64,000 nt of DNA from Odobenus rosmarus divergens (GCF_000321225.1 NW_004450323.1:2442623-2506622); one strand, 5' to 3'. Positions 12,187 to 23,269 are shown, counted from the first letter of the stretch. Notes: generated by a model from the letters alone, not told the origin. Made by a program: numbers and translations.

Positions 12187-12304
12187 AAGCTCCCTGCTCA
12201 GCGGGAAGCCTGCTTCCCCCTCTCCCACTCCCCCTGCTTGTGTTCCCTCTCTCGCTGTCTCTGTCTCTATCAAATAAATAAATAAAATCTTAAAAAAAAA
12301 AAAA
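12187..12304 (+). mobile_element. Can-SINE, sense, 5'-truncated
   Basis: Only the 3' half is present: 'agcgggaagcctgcttcccc', CT-rich tract, 'aaataaataaataaaatct' and an A tail. It is flanked by an exact 14-bp direct repeat (aagaagtaggtagc at 12173-12186 and 12305-12318). It therefore inserted as a truncated copy rather than being deleted later. Confidence 0.96.
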
Positions 12305-12319
12305 AAAGAAGTAGGTAGC

Positions 12320-13690
12320 TTCCACCAAACCATGAAAGCTGTTGTCAGCCTTGGAAGGTTGGGTTTGATAGATCCTGCTGACAACAGAAGTTATGGAAGA
12401 TGTTTCAACAGAGAAGACCCATTATTAAGACTGTGTTTGAAGAAATGGTTTTGGCAGAGGTATGTTGGTTGGGTTGAGAGAAGCAAGAAGTGGCTGGAAG
12501 GCTGTGGTAATAGGAGCTATTGTGAGGGGACAGGGCCCCCAGACTGAATGATGGCCGAGTGAGGATGGAAAGTGCTGGACGAACACGAGAAACCACTGGG
12601 AACGGGTGAGACTTGGATGTGGAGGCTGTCAGTCAGCAAGTGTGTCCATAGGACACCTAGGGGCACAGAGAGCCCCCCAAATTGTGGCATTTGTGGGCAG
12701 GATCCCTTCGCTTGCCCCTCTCCCCGCTTCCCCTCTCTTCTAGTCCCATACCAGGGGTCTTTGTGACCAGGGCTTTTCTCTTCTTTTCCTTGGGGCATGA
12801 CTGCTGCAGCTGCCTGCCTCCTTGTTTCTGGGGGCCCCTTCCACACCCTTGATGACATGTTATTACTGTAAGACTCGGGAATGATGGACTGAGGCTTTCG
12901 CGCCTGCGGAGCTGGTGGGTGGTGTCTCCTGACAGTATTCCAACCCTTGGGCAGCAGCCTGGACCAGGCCTGCCGTGTGAGACGCTGTGGAGACAGCCAC
13001 ACCCACGCGGGGGCCCCCAGGGTGCGGGAAGCCCAGGAAGAGGAAATGGAGAGGGAATATTTGTCTGGCTTTTTCCTTAGCACCTGAAAGGATGCTGTCC
13101 CCTGCAGGGCCACCTCCTGCCCATCTATTAGGCGCCATTCCTTTACTGTAATGCCGGTTCCTAATTCACATCCGCCAAGCACAAAAGGTACATCAGGGCC
13201 ACATGGAAACAAAGTGAAATACTGGAGGTGCTCCTTGGGTTTAGGCCTGAAATAGGACAAACAAGAACGTAACACATAACCCCCGGAGATGAGGGCCGGG
13301 GAGAAAGAAGGGCAGCGGGGTTGGCTGGCTGGCTTGCTTTCAGGCTCTCTGGCCCCTTCCACTCTCCTTCTTCCTTAAGACCTCTTATCTGAGAGATGTT
13401 TGTGTTTTGTTTTTGTCAATGGTAACTGAATGGAGGCAAATGTTTGGAATGGATGGATTTGGAGAGGGGTTGTTAAACAGAAAGCAGTTCAGCAGGTATG
13501 ATGGGGAAGCGTTAGGGATAATAGCCCCAAATGTGGCAGACAAGAAAGAGAGGAACCGAGTGGGCAAATGAAAACCAGATGCACTGTGGGGGTAGAACGG
13601 ACTCTGGGACAAGGTGGGGAGTCAGTGAGGGCTTTGCTTGAAAATGTGTATGCAGGTTGTAAGAAAATTGCTAATGAGCCCAAATAAATT
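12320..13690. other. Unique GC-richer intronic block, candidate regulatory or conserved noncoding DNA
   Basis: No repeats are seen. 12890-13030 contains several CpG words (ttcgcgcctgcgg, acgcggggg), unusual for this window. 13120-13280 is compact, repeat-free and looks like conserved noncoding sequence. The antisense frame 13362-12517 is open for 281 codons, but its product matches nothing I know and GC-rich DNA favours chance frames. Confidence 0.45.
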
Positions 13691-13699
13691 CTAATTGTG

Positions 13700-13890
13700 C
13701 GTTCATTATGTCATTAAGCACTGTGGTTTAGCTCCTTTATGCATTATCTTTAATTCTCGTAACAGTTCTGTGAGATAGAACTACAATTAGCTTGAGTTAT
13801 AGATAACAAAACCGAGGCCAAAAGGGAGTATCTTGCCTCAGGTCACACAGTTGGTAAGTAGCACAGGTGGAACTCAGACTCGATATTGTC
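13700..13890 (-). repeat. MIR SINE, antisense
   Basis: 'attatgtcattaagcactgt', 'taattctcgtaacagttctg' and 'ggtcacacagttggtaagta' are the reversed MIR landmarks. Confidence 0.8.
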
Positions 13891-14840
13891 AAGGGATTGT
13901 TCCACCTGTCTGTAGTTGCTTAGTGAGAACTCCTAACTGGTCTCGGATGGAATTAAAGAGGAGTTAGTAGGACAGAACACATCTCCACCCTTACCACATC
14001 CACGTGCTCGGAGCTGGTCCAGAGATGCCAACACAGGTGTTCATTAGATGGATGGTCAAGAAAGGTTGGGAAAAGTCCCATCAGTTTGGTGTGTAGAAAG
14101 CATCTTCCTGACCTGGACTAGATCTTCTTACCCTAAAATCCCAGACATTTTGTTCCCCATGTTGTATAAGAAAAGGGGAGCAAGCCTTTTGCTCCAGGAC
14201 CACCTAGAGAGTCTGTGGCTTGGGCCTACTTCCTGAGGACAGGTCCTTTCACAGTCCCTGCACATCATTTTTCCAGCCATTCCTTTCACCCCTATCCCCA
14301 GTTGTAGACCAGGAACCTAAGAAGGTAAGGTTGAGAAGTCTCCTTCCATATGTCTTTGAGTAATTGGGGGGTCTACAGAATGGATGTGAGGATTTGTTGG
14401 GAGATACCAAGAACATTTCTTTTTCTACAGTACTTTCTACCTTGCCTAGTCTACTAAAAGCCGATCTCAGAGTACAATATTGTGTACCTTTGTTTTTTTT
14501 TTCCCTTGGCATGCCAAATATTCTTAATCATCTTTGGAAGAGAGCAAAATGTTCTGGTGCAAACAATGTCTCTCACACTGAAATCACTGAGAGTTGAAAG
14601 CAGGCCTTGTGAACTTGGTCATGTAGTCTTATTTGCAAAGACTCATACTCAGGTACCTCTCTCAACACTGTGTTAACACTCAAGAAAGCTGTTTGGTGCT
14701 GAGCTCCCCAGACTCAGTGGGGCATCTTGATTCATTCCAGTGAGGCCCTTCTGAGGCCAGCTCAACCCCATGCATACCAGCATGCAACTTTGCTCTGGTG
14801 TAAATAAAAACTATGGAAAATGGCTCTTCTTCATTAAACT
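13890..14840. other. Unique intronic sequence
   Basis: I recognise no repeat, coding or RNA feature. Confidence 0.4.
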
Positions 14841-15035
14841 TTTACTCTACAATAGGCACTATGTTGAGGTCTTTAAATCTGTTATTTCCAACTCTTACAA
14901 CAACTGCAATGCAACATGATTACCTTTTTTTTAGAGGAGGGAGCTGAAATTTAGAGAAGTCAGTAGCTTACCAAGGGCATGCAGTAAGTCTGTCTGAGGA
15001 TTTCTCAGTCCATGCTCTTAACGTCTACCCAGGTA
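14840..15035 (-). repeat. MIR SINE, antisense
   Basis: 'tacaataggcactatgttga', 'aactcttacaacaactgcaa', 'ttagagaagtcagtagctta' and 'catgctcttaacgtc' follow the reversed MIR order. Confidence 0.75.
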
Positions 15036-15264
15036 TGAAAGACCTGCCTCCTGTATAGGGAGTATAAGGAATAGTTCATATGCTAATCCATTTCCATGGT
15101 TGTGAACATCAGAGTCAGATCTTGGAAAAATGGTAAAGTGTGTCTTCTAGCTGCCAGCCTTCCTTTCCTTTCCCAGATACACCTTGTGTAAAACTCTCCA
15201 CTCCTATCACCACAGTCAACACAGTTTGGTCGCTCAGTGCCTCCCCTATCAAATTCTCTTCCTC

Positions 15265-15308
15265 GTTCATTCATTCATTCATTCATTCGTTCATTCATTC
15301 ATCCATTC
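15265..15308. repeat. (CATT)n microsatellite
   Basis: About ten TTCA/CATT units with one CGTT interruption. It lies just upstream of a weak L2-like 3' terminus, a common seed for this motif. Confidence 0.95.
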
Positions 15309-15833
15309 CATCAGCTGATACTAATAAGTAGTATCATACTCACTGTACTGGGTACCATTGTGGGCACTGCTCTAAGGAAAGGTACTAATTTTAGTTGCTT
15401 ACACTTTTACTTGATTTCAAGTCTGTATTTTCTCTTGGAAAACAATTCATACTAAACGCTTCTAACCAGAGACTGGAAGACCTTGTCCGTTACCAGCAGG
15501 CACCTGGTGAGGTGTTTTGGGGTAGGTGTATCACTGCTGTCAAGCCAGACAGCAGCCTGCTTTCCTCAAGGATAGGATAGACTTGAGGTACACAGAGGTG
15601 AGTTAAAGCATGATTTGGATCTACCTCCAGAGGCTCTATATCACTTGGTAATTTGTAGATTCAATCAGCCCTCAGCCCCTGGCCCTATCCCAGTATTGGT
15701 AGCTGGGAAGAACCAGTGGGGTCATGTTTACTGCCATAATTATTCTGGTGTATTAAAAGTAACAACATTGTGGTTGTGCAACTGTGTGGTTAGCAGATTT
15801 TTCATTGGGCAGTTGGCTTATGTTACAATTCTT

Positions 15834-16036
15834 TTCTTTTTAAGATTTTTTTAATTTATTTGAGAGAGAGAGTGAGAGAGAGAGAGAGAGAGAGACCACG
15901 AGCAGGGGGAGGGGCAGAGGGAGAAGCAGGCTCCCTGCTGAGCAAGGAGCCCGATATGGGACTCGACCCCAGGACCTTGGGATCATGACCTGAGCCAAAG
16001 GCAGACGCTCAACTGACTGAGCCACCCAGGCATCCC
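15834..16036 (-). mobile_element. Can-SINE, antisense, full length
   Basis: The tail 'ttttaagatttttttaattt' and a (GA)n tract come first, then the body, ending 'actgagccacccaggcatcc'. Exact 16-bp direct repeats (ttatgttacaattctt at 15818-15833 and 16037-16052) bound it. Confidence 0.97.
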
Positions 16037-16052
16037 TTATGTTACAATTCTT

Positions 16053-16930
16053 AATTGAGGACCACTTGTATCTGGTCATTCTAGAATGTAACCAACTCTC
16101 CCTGGTTACCCTTGGTAAAAATTTTAGCTGCGGACAAACTATTTCCTTATTGCATACAGGAGGTAAAATGAGGTATATTCTAAAAACACAAAAGTAAGAG
16201 AAATAAGATCTCCTACTGAATATCAGTGTACAAAGCTAAGAGTAGGGATTGCTAAATCATGTTCTAGTCTCCCTCCCAGGACAAATCAAAATACTATTAG
16301 TAGATTAACATACCTGAACAAAATGTGGCCCTCAGAGAAGGTGCTGACCACCTGCAGAAGCAAGGGAAAGAAGAAGCCTGGAAAAAAGCATAGGTCCTAC
16401 CTAACCATCCCAGCTTCTGTAAGGCAGAAGATTCTCTGCCTAAGGAATAGACTTCCAGGTCTATCTGGGTCTTCTACTCTCATGTGTGGGGGGGTGGTGG
16501 CTAATGCCACTGACCTTTCCAATCATGTGACTCAACTTGCTCTGAGAAATATTTGTTACAGATTGACTTTACAGGTAGCCACTTTGATATGTTGGTGATA
16601 GGTTAACCTGAGCACATGTGGCCCATGATTATTATATAGTTCTGTCATTGGGAAGGTTGCTGATGGTGACCCTGACCTGAGAAACAAATCAGTTCTTGAG
16701 GTGAATGAATCATGTTTGTGAGCAACCCATGCTCAGGGCCAGACTGGGGAGTGTATGGAGTTTACTCAGGGAAGTTTATCACTGGGGGCCTCTTAGAAGT
16801 CCATCTGACCCCCAAGCAGTAGCCCTTGGCACTGTCCCTTGTCTGGTTTGATGCCACCAGCCTCTGGGCCTTCTTCAGTATCAGTCAGTTGGGACAGTCC
16901 CATGGAGAGCAGACGTGCACATGCGTGCGT
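16053..16930. other. Unique intronic sequence
   Basis: No repeat or gene is recognised. Two short open frames exist but have no recognisable product. Confidence 0.4.
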
Positions 16931-16933
16931 GAG

Positions 16934-16934
<1 letters not shown>

Positions 16935-16969
<35 letters not shown>
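16935..16969. repeat. (CA)n microsatellite
   Basis: Seventeen uninterrupted CA units follow gagt and end in gagttt. An uninterrupted tract of this length is likely to be length-polymorphic. Confidence 0.98.
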
Positions 16970-16972
<3 letters not shown>

Positions 16973-18240
16973 TTACATTTAAAATGCTCTTTCCTGCATA
17001 GCTACTATGATCTACAGTGCCAGGCAAGATAACTCCGCCATTCACTTTCTGAGTATACGCAAAACTATCAGGTTGACTGAGGAACTTTGCCCATCTCAGG
17101 GTCATGAAGGTGTTCTCCTGTGTTATTTGCTAGAAGTTTTACTGGTTTACGTTTCACGTTTAGTTTTCAGTGCACCCAGAATTGATTTTCATGTATGTTG
17201 TGCATGGGAGTTAATCTTAATTTTTTTTCCAAATGGACATCCAATTGACCTAACACTATTTATTGTAAAGGTTATTTATCATTATTACTTTTATAATAAA
17301 TCAAGTGACCATATTTGTATGAGTCTGTTTCAGGGCACTCTGTTCTATTGTGTCTCTTTGCTTGGACCCAGTGCCACCATTTCTTAATTATTATAGCTTT
17401 ATAATAAATTTTGATATGTGGTAATGTAATTCCTCCAAATCTGTTCTCCCTTTTCAGGTTTGTCTTGGCTGTTACTTTTTTCTCCTAGCATTTCCATATA
17501 TATTTTAGAATTAACTTGTCAATTTCCATCACAAAAATTCCTGCTTTGAATCTGTAGATTTTGGGGGAAAATTAACATCTTTACAATAAATAGCCATACC
17601 ATTTATGCACATAGTATATCCCTCCATTTATTATATCTACTTTAATTTTTCTCAGTAATGTTTTATAGTATGCTGTGTAGAGATGTATCTTTTCTCAATG
17701 TTTTTGGTATCATAATTGGTGTTTTTAAAGTTTGTTTTCTAATATTTTGTTAATAGTATATCAACATACAAATGAGTTTTGTTTATTGAATTTCTATCTA
17801 GCAATCTTGCTAAATTCACTTATGAATTTTAATAGTGTATCTGAAAATCCTTTTGGATTTTCTACATACATAATTATGCCAGCTACAAATAAAGATAATT
17901 TCATTTCTTCCTTTCCAATCCTTACACCATTATTTCTCTTTCTTGTCTTATTGCACTGGCTAGAACCCCTAGTACAGATTAAATTTAAGTGGTAAAATGG
18001 ATGTTCTTATTTACAGTCTCAGTGAAAAAGCTTTCAATACTTCCTCATTAAATATGTTTGCTGTAGGTTTGTTATATATATCCTTTTTTAGGCTAAGAAA
18101 GTTTTCTTCTATTCCTAAATTGATTAAGTTGTTTTTTTAAAATCAAGAACAGAGGCTGAACTTCCTTAAATTCATCTTCTCTATTTATTGTATTGATGAC
18201 ATGATTTTTGCCTATATTTCAATATAGTGAATTATACTTC

Positions 18241-18390
18241 TTTTTTTAAAGATGAGCAGGGGGAGGGGCAGAGGGAGAAGTAGGTTTCCCGCTGAGCAGG
18301 AAGCCTAATGAAGGGCTCCATCCCAGGACCCTGAGATCATGACTTGAGCCAAAGGCAGACGCTGAACTGACTGAGCCACCCAGGCACCCC
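18241..18390 (-). mobile_element. Can-SINE, antisense, internally shortened
   Basis: After the T-rich tail the element goes straight to 'gatgagcagggggaggggca', lacking the usual AT-rich and (GA)n section, and ends 'actgagccacccaggcaccc'. Imperfect flanks (tatacttc and tacactta) suggest a target duplication. Confidence 0.9.
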
Positions 18391-18759
18391 TACACTTATT
18401 TTTCTAGTGTTAAACTTTCAATGCTAGACTAACACAAACTTTGTTGTGCTATGCTTTTTCTGTATCACTGGATTTAATTTATTCTGGTTTAGAATTTTAT
18501 TCTCTATGTTTATAATAGAGATTGGCCTGTAATTTTCTTGAAATGTCCTAGTTAGGTTTTGGTATCAAGGTTAGGTTTCCCTCATGAAATAAGATATGTT
18601 TCCTCTTTATTCTTTGGAATAATTTGTAAGACTTAAGGATTAGGGTTACTTCTTCCATTAGTATCCATGCACGAAGTCATTTGGGCTTGGTGGGTTTTTT
18701 TGTTTTTGTTTTTGTTTTTTAGCTTTATATTGGCTTTATCCAACTTGCAAATTGTTTGT

Positions 18760-18876
18760 TTAACAGTATAAAATTAACTAATGTAATTCACTGTATTGAA
18801 AGGATGAAGGAGAAAAATTGTGATCAATGCAAACATGATCAATATAGAAAAAGAATTTAGTAAAGTTCAAGTTTTG
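18760..18876 (+). repeat. L1 ORF2 fragment in sense orientation within the antisense L1
   Basis: 'aatgtaattcactgtattga' followed by 'gaaaaagaatttagtaaagt' matches L1 ORF2 read on the + strand, while sequence on both sides is L1 read on the - strand. It is either an inversion formed during insertion or a separate L1 fragment. Confidence 0.65.
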
Positions 18877-19151
18877 TTTTTGTGATTTTTTTTTTAAGTA
18901 CAGATTTAATTTCTTTGCTAGACATCAAACTTTTTAGCCTTCCTGCTTCTTGTGTTGGTTATTTTAAGTTGTATTTTAAAAATTATTGATGCATTGCATC
19001 TTAATTTTAAAATTTAGTTGCATAAAGTTGTTAATTATTATTATCTTATTTGATGTTTATAGGATCTGTAGTAATGTCCTCTTTTTTCATTCCCAATATT
19101 AGTAATCTCTGCCTTCTTTTATTTTTGATCAGTCTTGATAGTTTTATGAAA

Positions 19152-19368
19152 CTTTTTTAAAAATTTATTTATTTATTTTTAAAGATTTATTTATTTATTT
19201 GATGGAGAGAGTGATAGCGAGAGAGGAAACACAAGCAGGGGGAGTGGGAGAGGGAGAAGCAGGCTCCCTGCTGAGCAGGGAGCCTGATGCGGGACTCGAT
19301 ACCAGGACCCTGAGATGATGACCTGAGCTGAAGGCACATGCTTAATGCCTGAGCCACCCAAGTGTCCC
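19152..19368 (-). mobile_element. Can-SINE, antisense
   Basis: Tail 'aaagatttatttatttattt', then 'gatagcgagagaggaaacac', 'gctccctgctgagcagggag' and the head ending 'gagccacccaagtgtccc'. It abuts the next Can-SINE without intervening L1 sequence. Confidence 0.93.
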
Positions 19369-19581
19369 GATTTATTTATTTTAGAGAGAAAGCATGTGCG
19401 AGCGGGGGTGGGGGGGTGGGGGGGTTGGGGGGAGGGATAGAGAGAGAGGGATAGAGAATCTCAAGCAGATTCCCACTGAGTGTGGAGCCCAACATGGGCT
19501 TCAATCCCACGACCCTGAGATCATGACCTGAGCCAAAATCAAGAGTCTGATGCTTAAACCACTGAGTCACCCAGGCGCCCC
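19369..19581 (-). mobile_element. Can-SINE, antisense, second of a head-to-tail pair, with G-rich tract
   Basis: The tail 'gatttatttattttagagag' is followed by an unusual G-rich segment (19404-19436), then 'gtggagcccaacatgggctt' and the head ending 'actgagtcacccaggcgccc'. It is more diverged than its neighbour and belongs to an older Can-SINE type. Confidence 0.92.
19404..19436 (+). other. G-quadruplex-prone G-tract
   Basis: Runs of 5, 7, 7, 6 and 3 G residues separated by one- or two-base spacers satisfy the quadruplex motif on the + strand, which is also the strand of the pre-mRNA. It lies inside the Can-SINE at 19369-19581. Confidence 0.85.
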
Positions 19582-19622
19582 GGTTTATCAAATTTATTAG
19601 CCTTCTCAAAGAACTAATTCTT

Positions 19623-20037
19623 TATCCGTATATACAATGGAATATTATTCAGCCATCAGAAAGGATGAATACCCACCATTTGCATTGACATGGGTGGAAC
19701 TGGAGGGGATTATGCTGAGTGAAGTAAGTCAAGCAGAGAAAGACAATTATCATATGGTTTCACTCCTATGTGGAACATAAGCAATAGCACGGAGGACCAG
19801 AGGGGAAGGGAGGGAAATCTGAAGGGAGAGAAATCAGAGAGGGAGACGAACCATGAGAGACTGTAGACCCTGGAAAACAAACTGAGGGTTTCAGAGGGGA
19901 GGGGGTAACAGGGTGATGGGTTTTAAGGAGGGCACGCGTGGTGATGAGCACTCGGTGTTATATGTAACTGATGAATCGTTGAACGCTACATCAGAAACTA
20001 ATGATGTACTATACAGTAGCTAACTGAACATAATTTA
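19623..20037 (+). mobile_element. Carnivore L1 3' end (ORF2 terminus and 3' UTR), sense, 5'-truncated
   Basis: It starts in the last ORF2 codons ('atggaatattattcagccat') and continues through the carnivore L1 3' UTR ('agagagggagacgaaccatg', 'gatgggttttaaggagggca', 'actgatgaatcgttgaacgc'). Target duplications of the host L1 flank it (aaagaactaattctt at 19608 and aaagaaccaattctt at 20038, one mismatch). The ORF2 remnant is too short to act. Confidence 0.95.
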
Positions 20038-20199
20038 AAAAGAACCAATTCTTGATTTTGTAGATTTTCTGTATTTCACACTTATTTTAATTTCTGTTGT
20101 TATTTTGTTCTTGTTTTGGAAAGTTTTAATATGCTATATTCTTTTGTAACCTTTTACGTATCTTTATATCTAAGATGTGTTTATTCTTAAGCAATTTTT

Positions 20200-21300
20200 G
20201 TCTTTTAATTGACATCTTTAGTGTTGAGTTTGTTCATTATGATAAGTTGTACCTGGAATAGTACCTGGCATATCCTGAGTGTTTCACCAGAAAATATTGA
20301 ATGAATGAGTGAATGGGCACTGAGGTCTTTGTGTCGAGCGGGAAATTGGGACAGAGATAGTCAGGGATCTGAGTTTGTCCAGCCACAAGTGAAAGGTGCA
20401 ATTCCTTTGGGCACCTTTGTTCTGTGTTTCGTTGCCTCTCTGACTCTCTGTGATTTAGCCAGCTTTCATGCTTATCTTTTTTATACTAATCCCCCCATCA
20501 AGGACTCCTGCTTCCCTCTTCCCCACCCCCCTCACTCACAATTATAACAGTGAGAGGTGCTGCCGGCTTAACTATATAACGTGTTCTTTGCCAACATTCA
20601 CATCGGTCCTTCCTTGTCAGTGTTCTCCCAAGGAAAGATTGCCTCCCACATCTCTCTCCATTACAAAAGAGCCCAAATGCCTCTGGGTATTTTAAGGGGC
20701 ACAACGTTGTGACAGTGACAGAGTGATGTGGTATTAGCACAATTACTCTGTTGGAAGTGCCATTAGGACTTTTCATGTCATCTGGGTGACTGCTACTTTG
20801 TCCACATTTAGCTGGGTGAGCCCCAGAGCTGAGGGAATTTATTTTCAGTGTAGGAAGAAAAGCTTCTTGGATCTGCATGGCAGCTTCTTTTTTTTTTTAA
20901 GACTCTAAACTTAATATGGCTTTTCCTCCCTGCCTTGCCCCTGAGGCCCAAAGTTGCAGATAGTGAGTCCCTGCATGACATCTAATTTGCCTACAGTGGT
21001 GTTTTGAATGTTAAAGATCAAGCAAGTATGAATTGGCTGCATGTCTCGGTTTATGTGGGTATGTGAGACAGGGGGACTCGGTGAGACAGGGGGACTCGGC
21101 GAACCAGAGAGGAAGGTTCTTAGGAAAAGTAGGAAGATGTTGGAGAGGGGATAATAAGTGGATGTGGCAGATGAGCTTCACAGTGGTAGAAGGGATATCA
21201 GACCATCATCTGTTTATTCATATTTCATAGACAACACAACTGATCTCGAGAGACATTCCATTACTTGGTAAAGAAGTGAAAATCAGATTCTGCTAGATCA
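20200..21300. other. Mostly unique intronic sequence with a compact candidate conserved block
   Basis: 20245-20312 is a short L2-like terminus ('gtacctggcatatcctgagt', 'aatattgaatgaatgagtga'). 20540-20880 is repeat-free, of balanced composition and compact, and could be conserved noncoding DNA. Nothing coding is supported. Confidence 0.4.
21063..21098. repeat. 18-bp perfect tandem duplication
   Basis: The unit gtgagacagggggactcg occurs at 21063-21080 and again, identical, at 21081-21098. It is probably recent slippage. Confidence 0.97.
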
Positions 21301-21412
21301 TAAATTTCAGGGGTCAAAGGCTCTCTTTGCTGTGATTGATAGTGTATCTTCAGCATCTAGCTCAGTAAGTAGCACATAATAGGTGCTCAATAAATGGTGG
21401 TTGAATGGACAC
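21300..21412 (+). repeat. L2 3' end, sense
   Basis: 'agcatctagctcagtaagta' and 'ggtgctcaataaatggtggt' then 'tgaatgga' are the L2 terminus. Confidence 0.8.
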
Positions 21413-21594
21413 CAAATACATAATGACTGCTAGTAAAAATTCCCTCAAGGTTACTCTTTAACATATTCTTCATAGTATTGGCTTAATCTGGTCCTCGTTT
21501 ATTTCAAGATTATCAAGTTTTTTGATTCAGTAGATAAACAAACTAACACATAAAATAAGTGGCTTTCAGTTTATTAAGTTAGCGTTTATAATTA

Positions 21595-22575
21595 CAACAA
21601 ATTTTTATTAAGCATCTATTCTGTACCAGGTACGTAATAATGATCTAGGTAATGATCTAGATAATGGAGGTACAGCGGGGAGGAAAACAATAGAAATACC
21701 TGCTTTCATGGAACTTATATTCTAAATAATGTAAAAAGCAAAATAAATAAATGCTAAGCATAGTATGATAGAAGGGGATATAACCCTTGGGGGCATGGAC
21801 AGGTTTGGTAGGAGGGTCCGATAATGTGGTTTTTCTATAGGATAGTTGGGAAAGCCTCAAAGAGAAGTTGACTTTCAGATAAGACCAGAAGAAGGTTAGG
21901 AGTTGAGACCTATGCATACGGAGGGAACAAGCATTCTGAGAAGGAACAGCACAGGCAAAAGCCCTGAGGTAAGAGTAGATCTAGAGAGGTAAAGGAAGGG
22001 CTAAGAGGACAGTGTGCGTGGAGCTTATCAACAGGAGGGCCGTAGTTGGAGATGGGGTCAGATATGGGGGATCCTGTAGACCATGATGAGGCTTTGAGGG
22101 GTGAGGTGGGAATCTTTGGGAGAGCTTCGAAGAGGGCAGTGATGTGATTCAGCTTGCACTTTAACAGAATCAGTCTGGCTGCTGTGTTGACAGTAGACTG
22201 GAAGAGGGCAAAGGCAAAAGCAGGAAGACCAGCTAGGAAGCTATTGCAATAGTCCAAGCAAGAGGTGATGGTGCCTTGGACCAGGGTGGCAGCAGTACAG
22301 GTGGGGAGGAGTGAAATCCTGAAGGTTCTGAAGGAAAGGCCGATCAATTTATTGATGAACCAGAAATGGATGTGAGAGACAGAGGGGAGTCAAGAGTGAT
22401 CTGAAGGTTTTTGGCCTGAAAAACGAGTGGAATTGCATTGCAAGGGCAGTATCAGGAACTCAGATTTAGACGTGTTAAATTTGAGATGGCTGTTGGCCAT
22501 CCCCAGAAGAACTTGAATAGGCAGCTGGATATATGACCCTGAAGTTCAGAGAAGAGGTTTGTGGTGAGCATAAAT
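21595..22575 (-). repeat. L2 LINE, antisense, about 1 kb, with a readable ORF2 remnant
   Basis: It starts with the reversed terminus ('attaagcatctattctgtac') and continues through 'aacagcacaggcaaaagccc', 'gtgatgtgattcagcttgca', 'tattgcaatagtccaagcaa' and 'ttaaatttgagatggctgtt'. On the - strand, 22347-21910 is open for 145 codons. Its translation includes LDYCNSFLAGLP and NTAARLI, the reverse-transcriptase C-terminal signature of L2. It is a decayed element, not a functional enzyme. Confidence 0.9.
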
Positions 22576-22579
22576 ATTT

Positions 22580-23265
22580 CAGGGCTTTTATGGCATATAA
22601 ATGGTTTTATTTTTTATTTTGTTTTATTTATACATATTGTCACTATATTATTGTTATAGCAAATAGATGGCCATGAAAATTAGATGGGAACAAAGCTGTC
22701 ATGAGTTCCATTTGGATATGGCCCAAATAGGTTTTCCTGTTGTGGGGGGGCGGGGGGCACTGAATTGTTTCAGGGCCGTGTGCAAAGTGATCGTGTGCAA
22801 AGCTAGCTGTCTAGTATGGTACAAGTACGTAGTTAAGCCTACAGGTGAACCTCGTGAGAGCAGGGGGATCGATCGGCATAAGCCAGCCTTGCTACTGGAA
22901 AAGCAGCCTCATGTGGTGAGTCAGCTGTCCTCACCATCCTTGCTGTGAAGGGGAGCATATCCTGATTGCTGTGACAGATATGCCGATACCACTCACCTGG
23001 ATAATGTCATTTCAGCATGCTGACACCCCCTCATCCACACGTTGAGACATGGCTGACATGTGCAATTGAATTCATTTCTTGTTTTTCTTTTAGGGTTCAT
23101 TAATCTCAAGGTGAGACTTTGAAATAGAGTTGACAGGTAGGCCCGAGTGAACACAGATCAAAGCATACTAGGACTGGTCCGCACTGCCCATGACACTGGG
23201 AGGATAGCTTCTCCCAACTTGTCAGAAGGTGTTTCCTTGGGAGGAGTCCCAACTGGGTTGCATTG
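22580..23265. other. Unique intronic sequence
   Basis: No repeat is recognised. A run of G (22743-22757) is the only low-complexity feature. Confidence 0.4.
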
Positions 23266-23269
23266 CATT

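Larger units (their letters stand above)
17075..20200 (-). repeat. Old L1 LINE, antisense ORF2 region, host of several later insertions
   Basis: The + strand carries reversed L1 ORF2 landmarks in the correct order: 'gaaggtgttctcctgtgtta', 'tgaccatatttgtatgagtc', 'tgtcaatttccatcacaaaa', 'gccagctacaaataaagata', 'gcactggctagaacccctag', 'tctcaaagaactaattctt'. It is divergent with many stops. Can-SINEs at 18241, 19152 and 19369 and an L1 3' end at 19623 interrupt it. The far end (past about 20100) is uncertain. Confidence 0.88.

Noticed and set aside
17732..17995. 87-codon frame in AT-rich sequence
   Set aside because: Reverse complement of decayed L1 ORF2.
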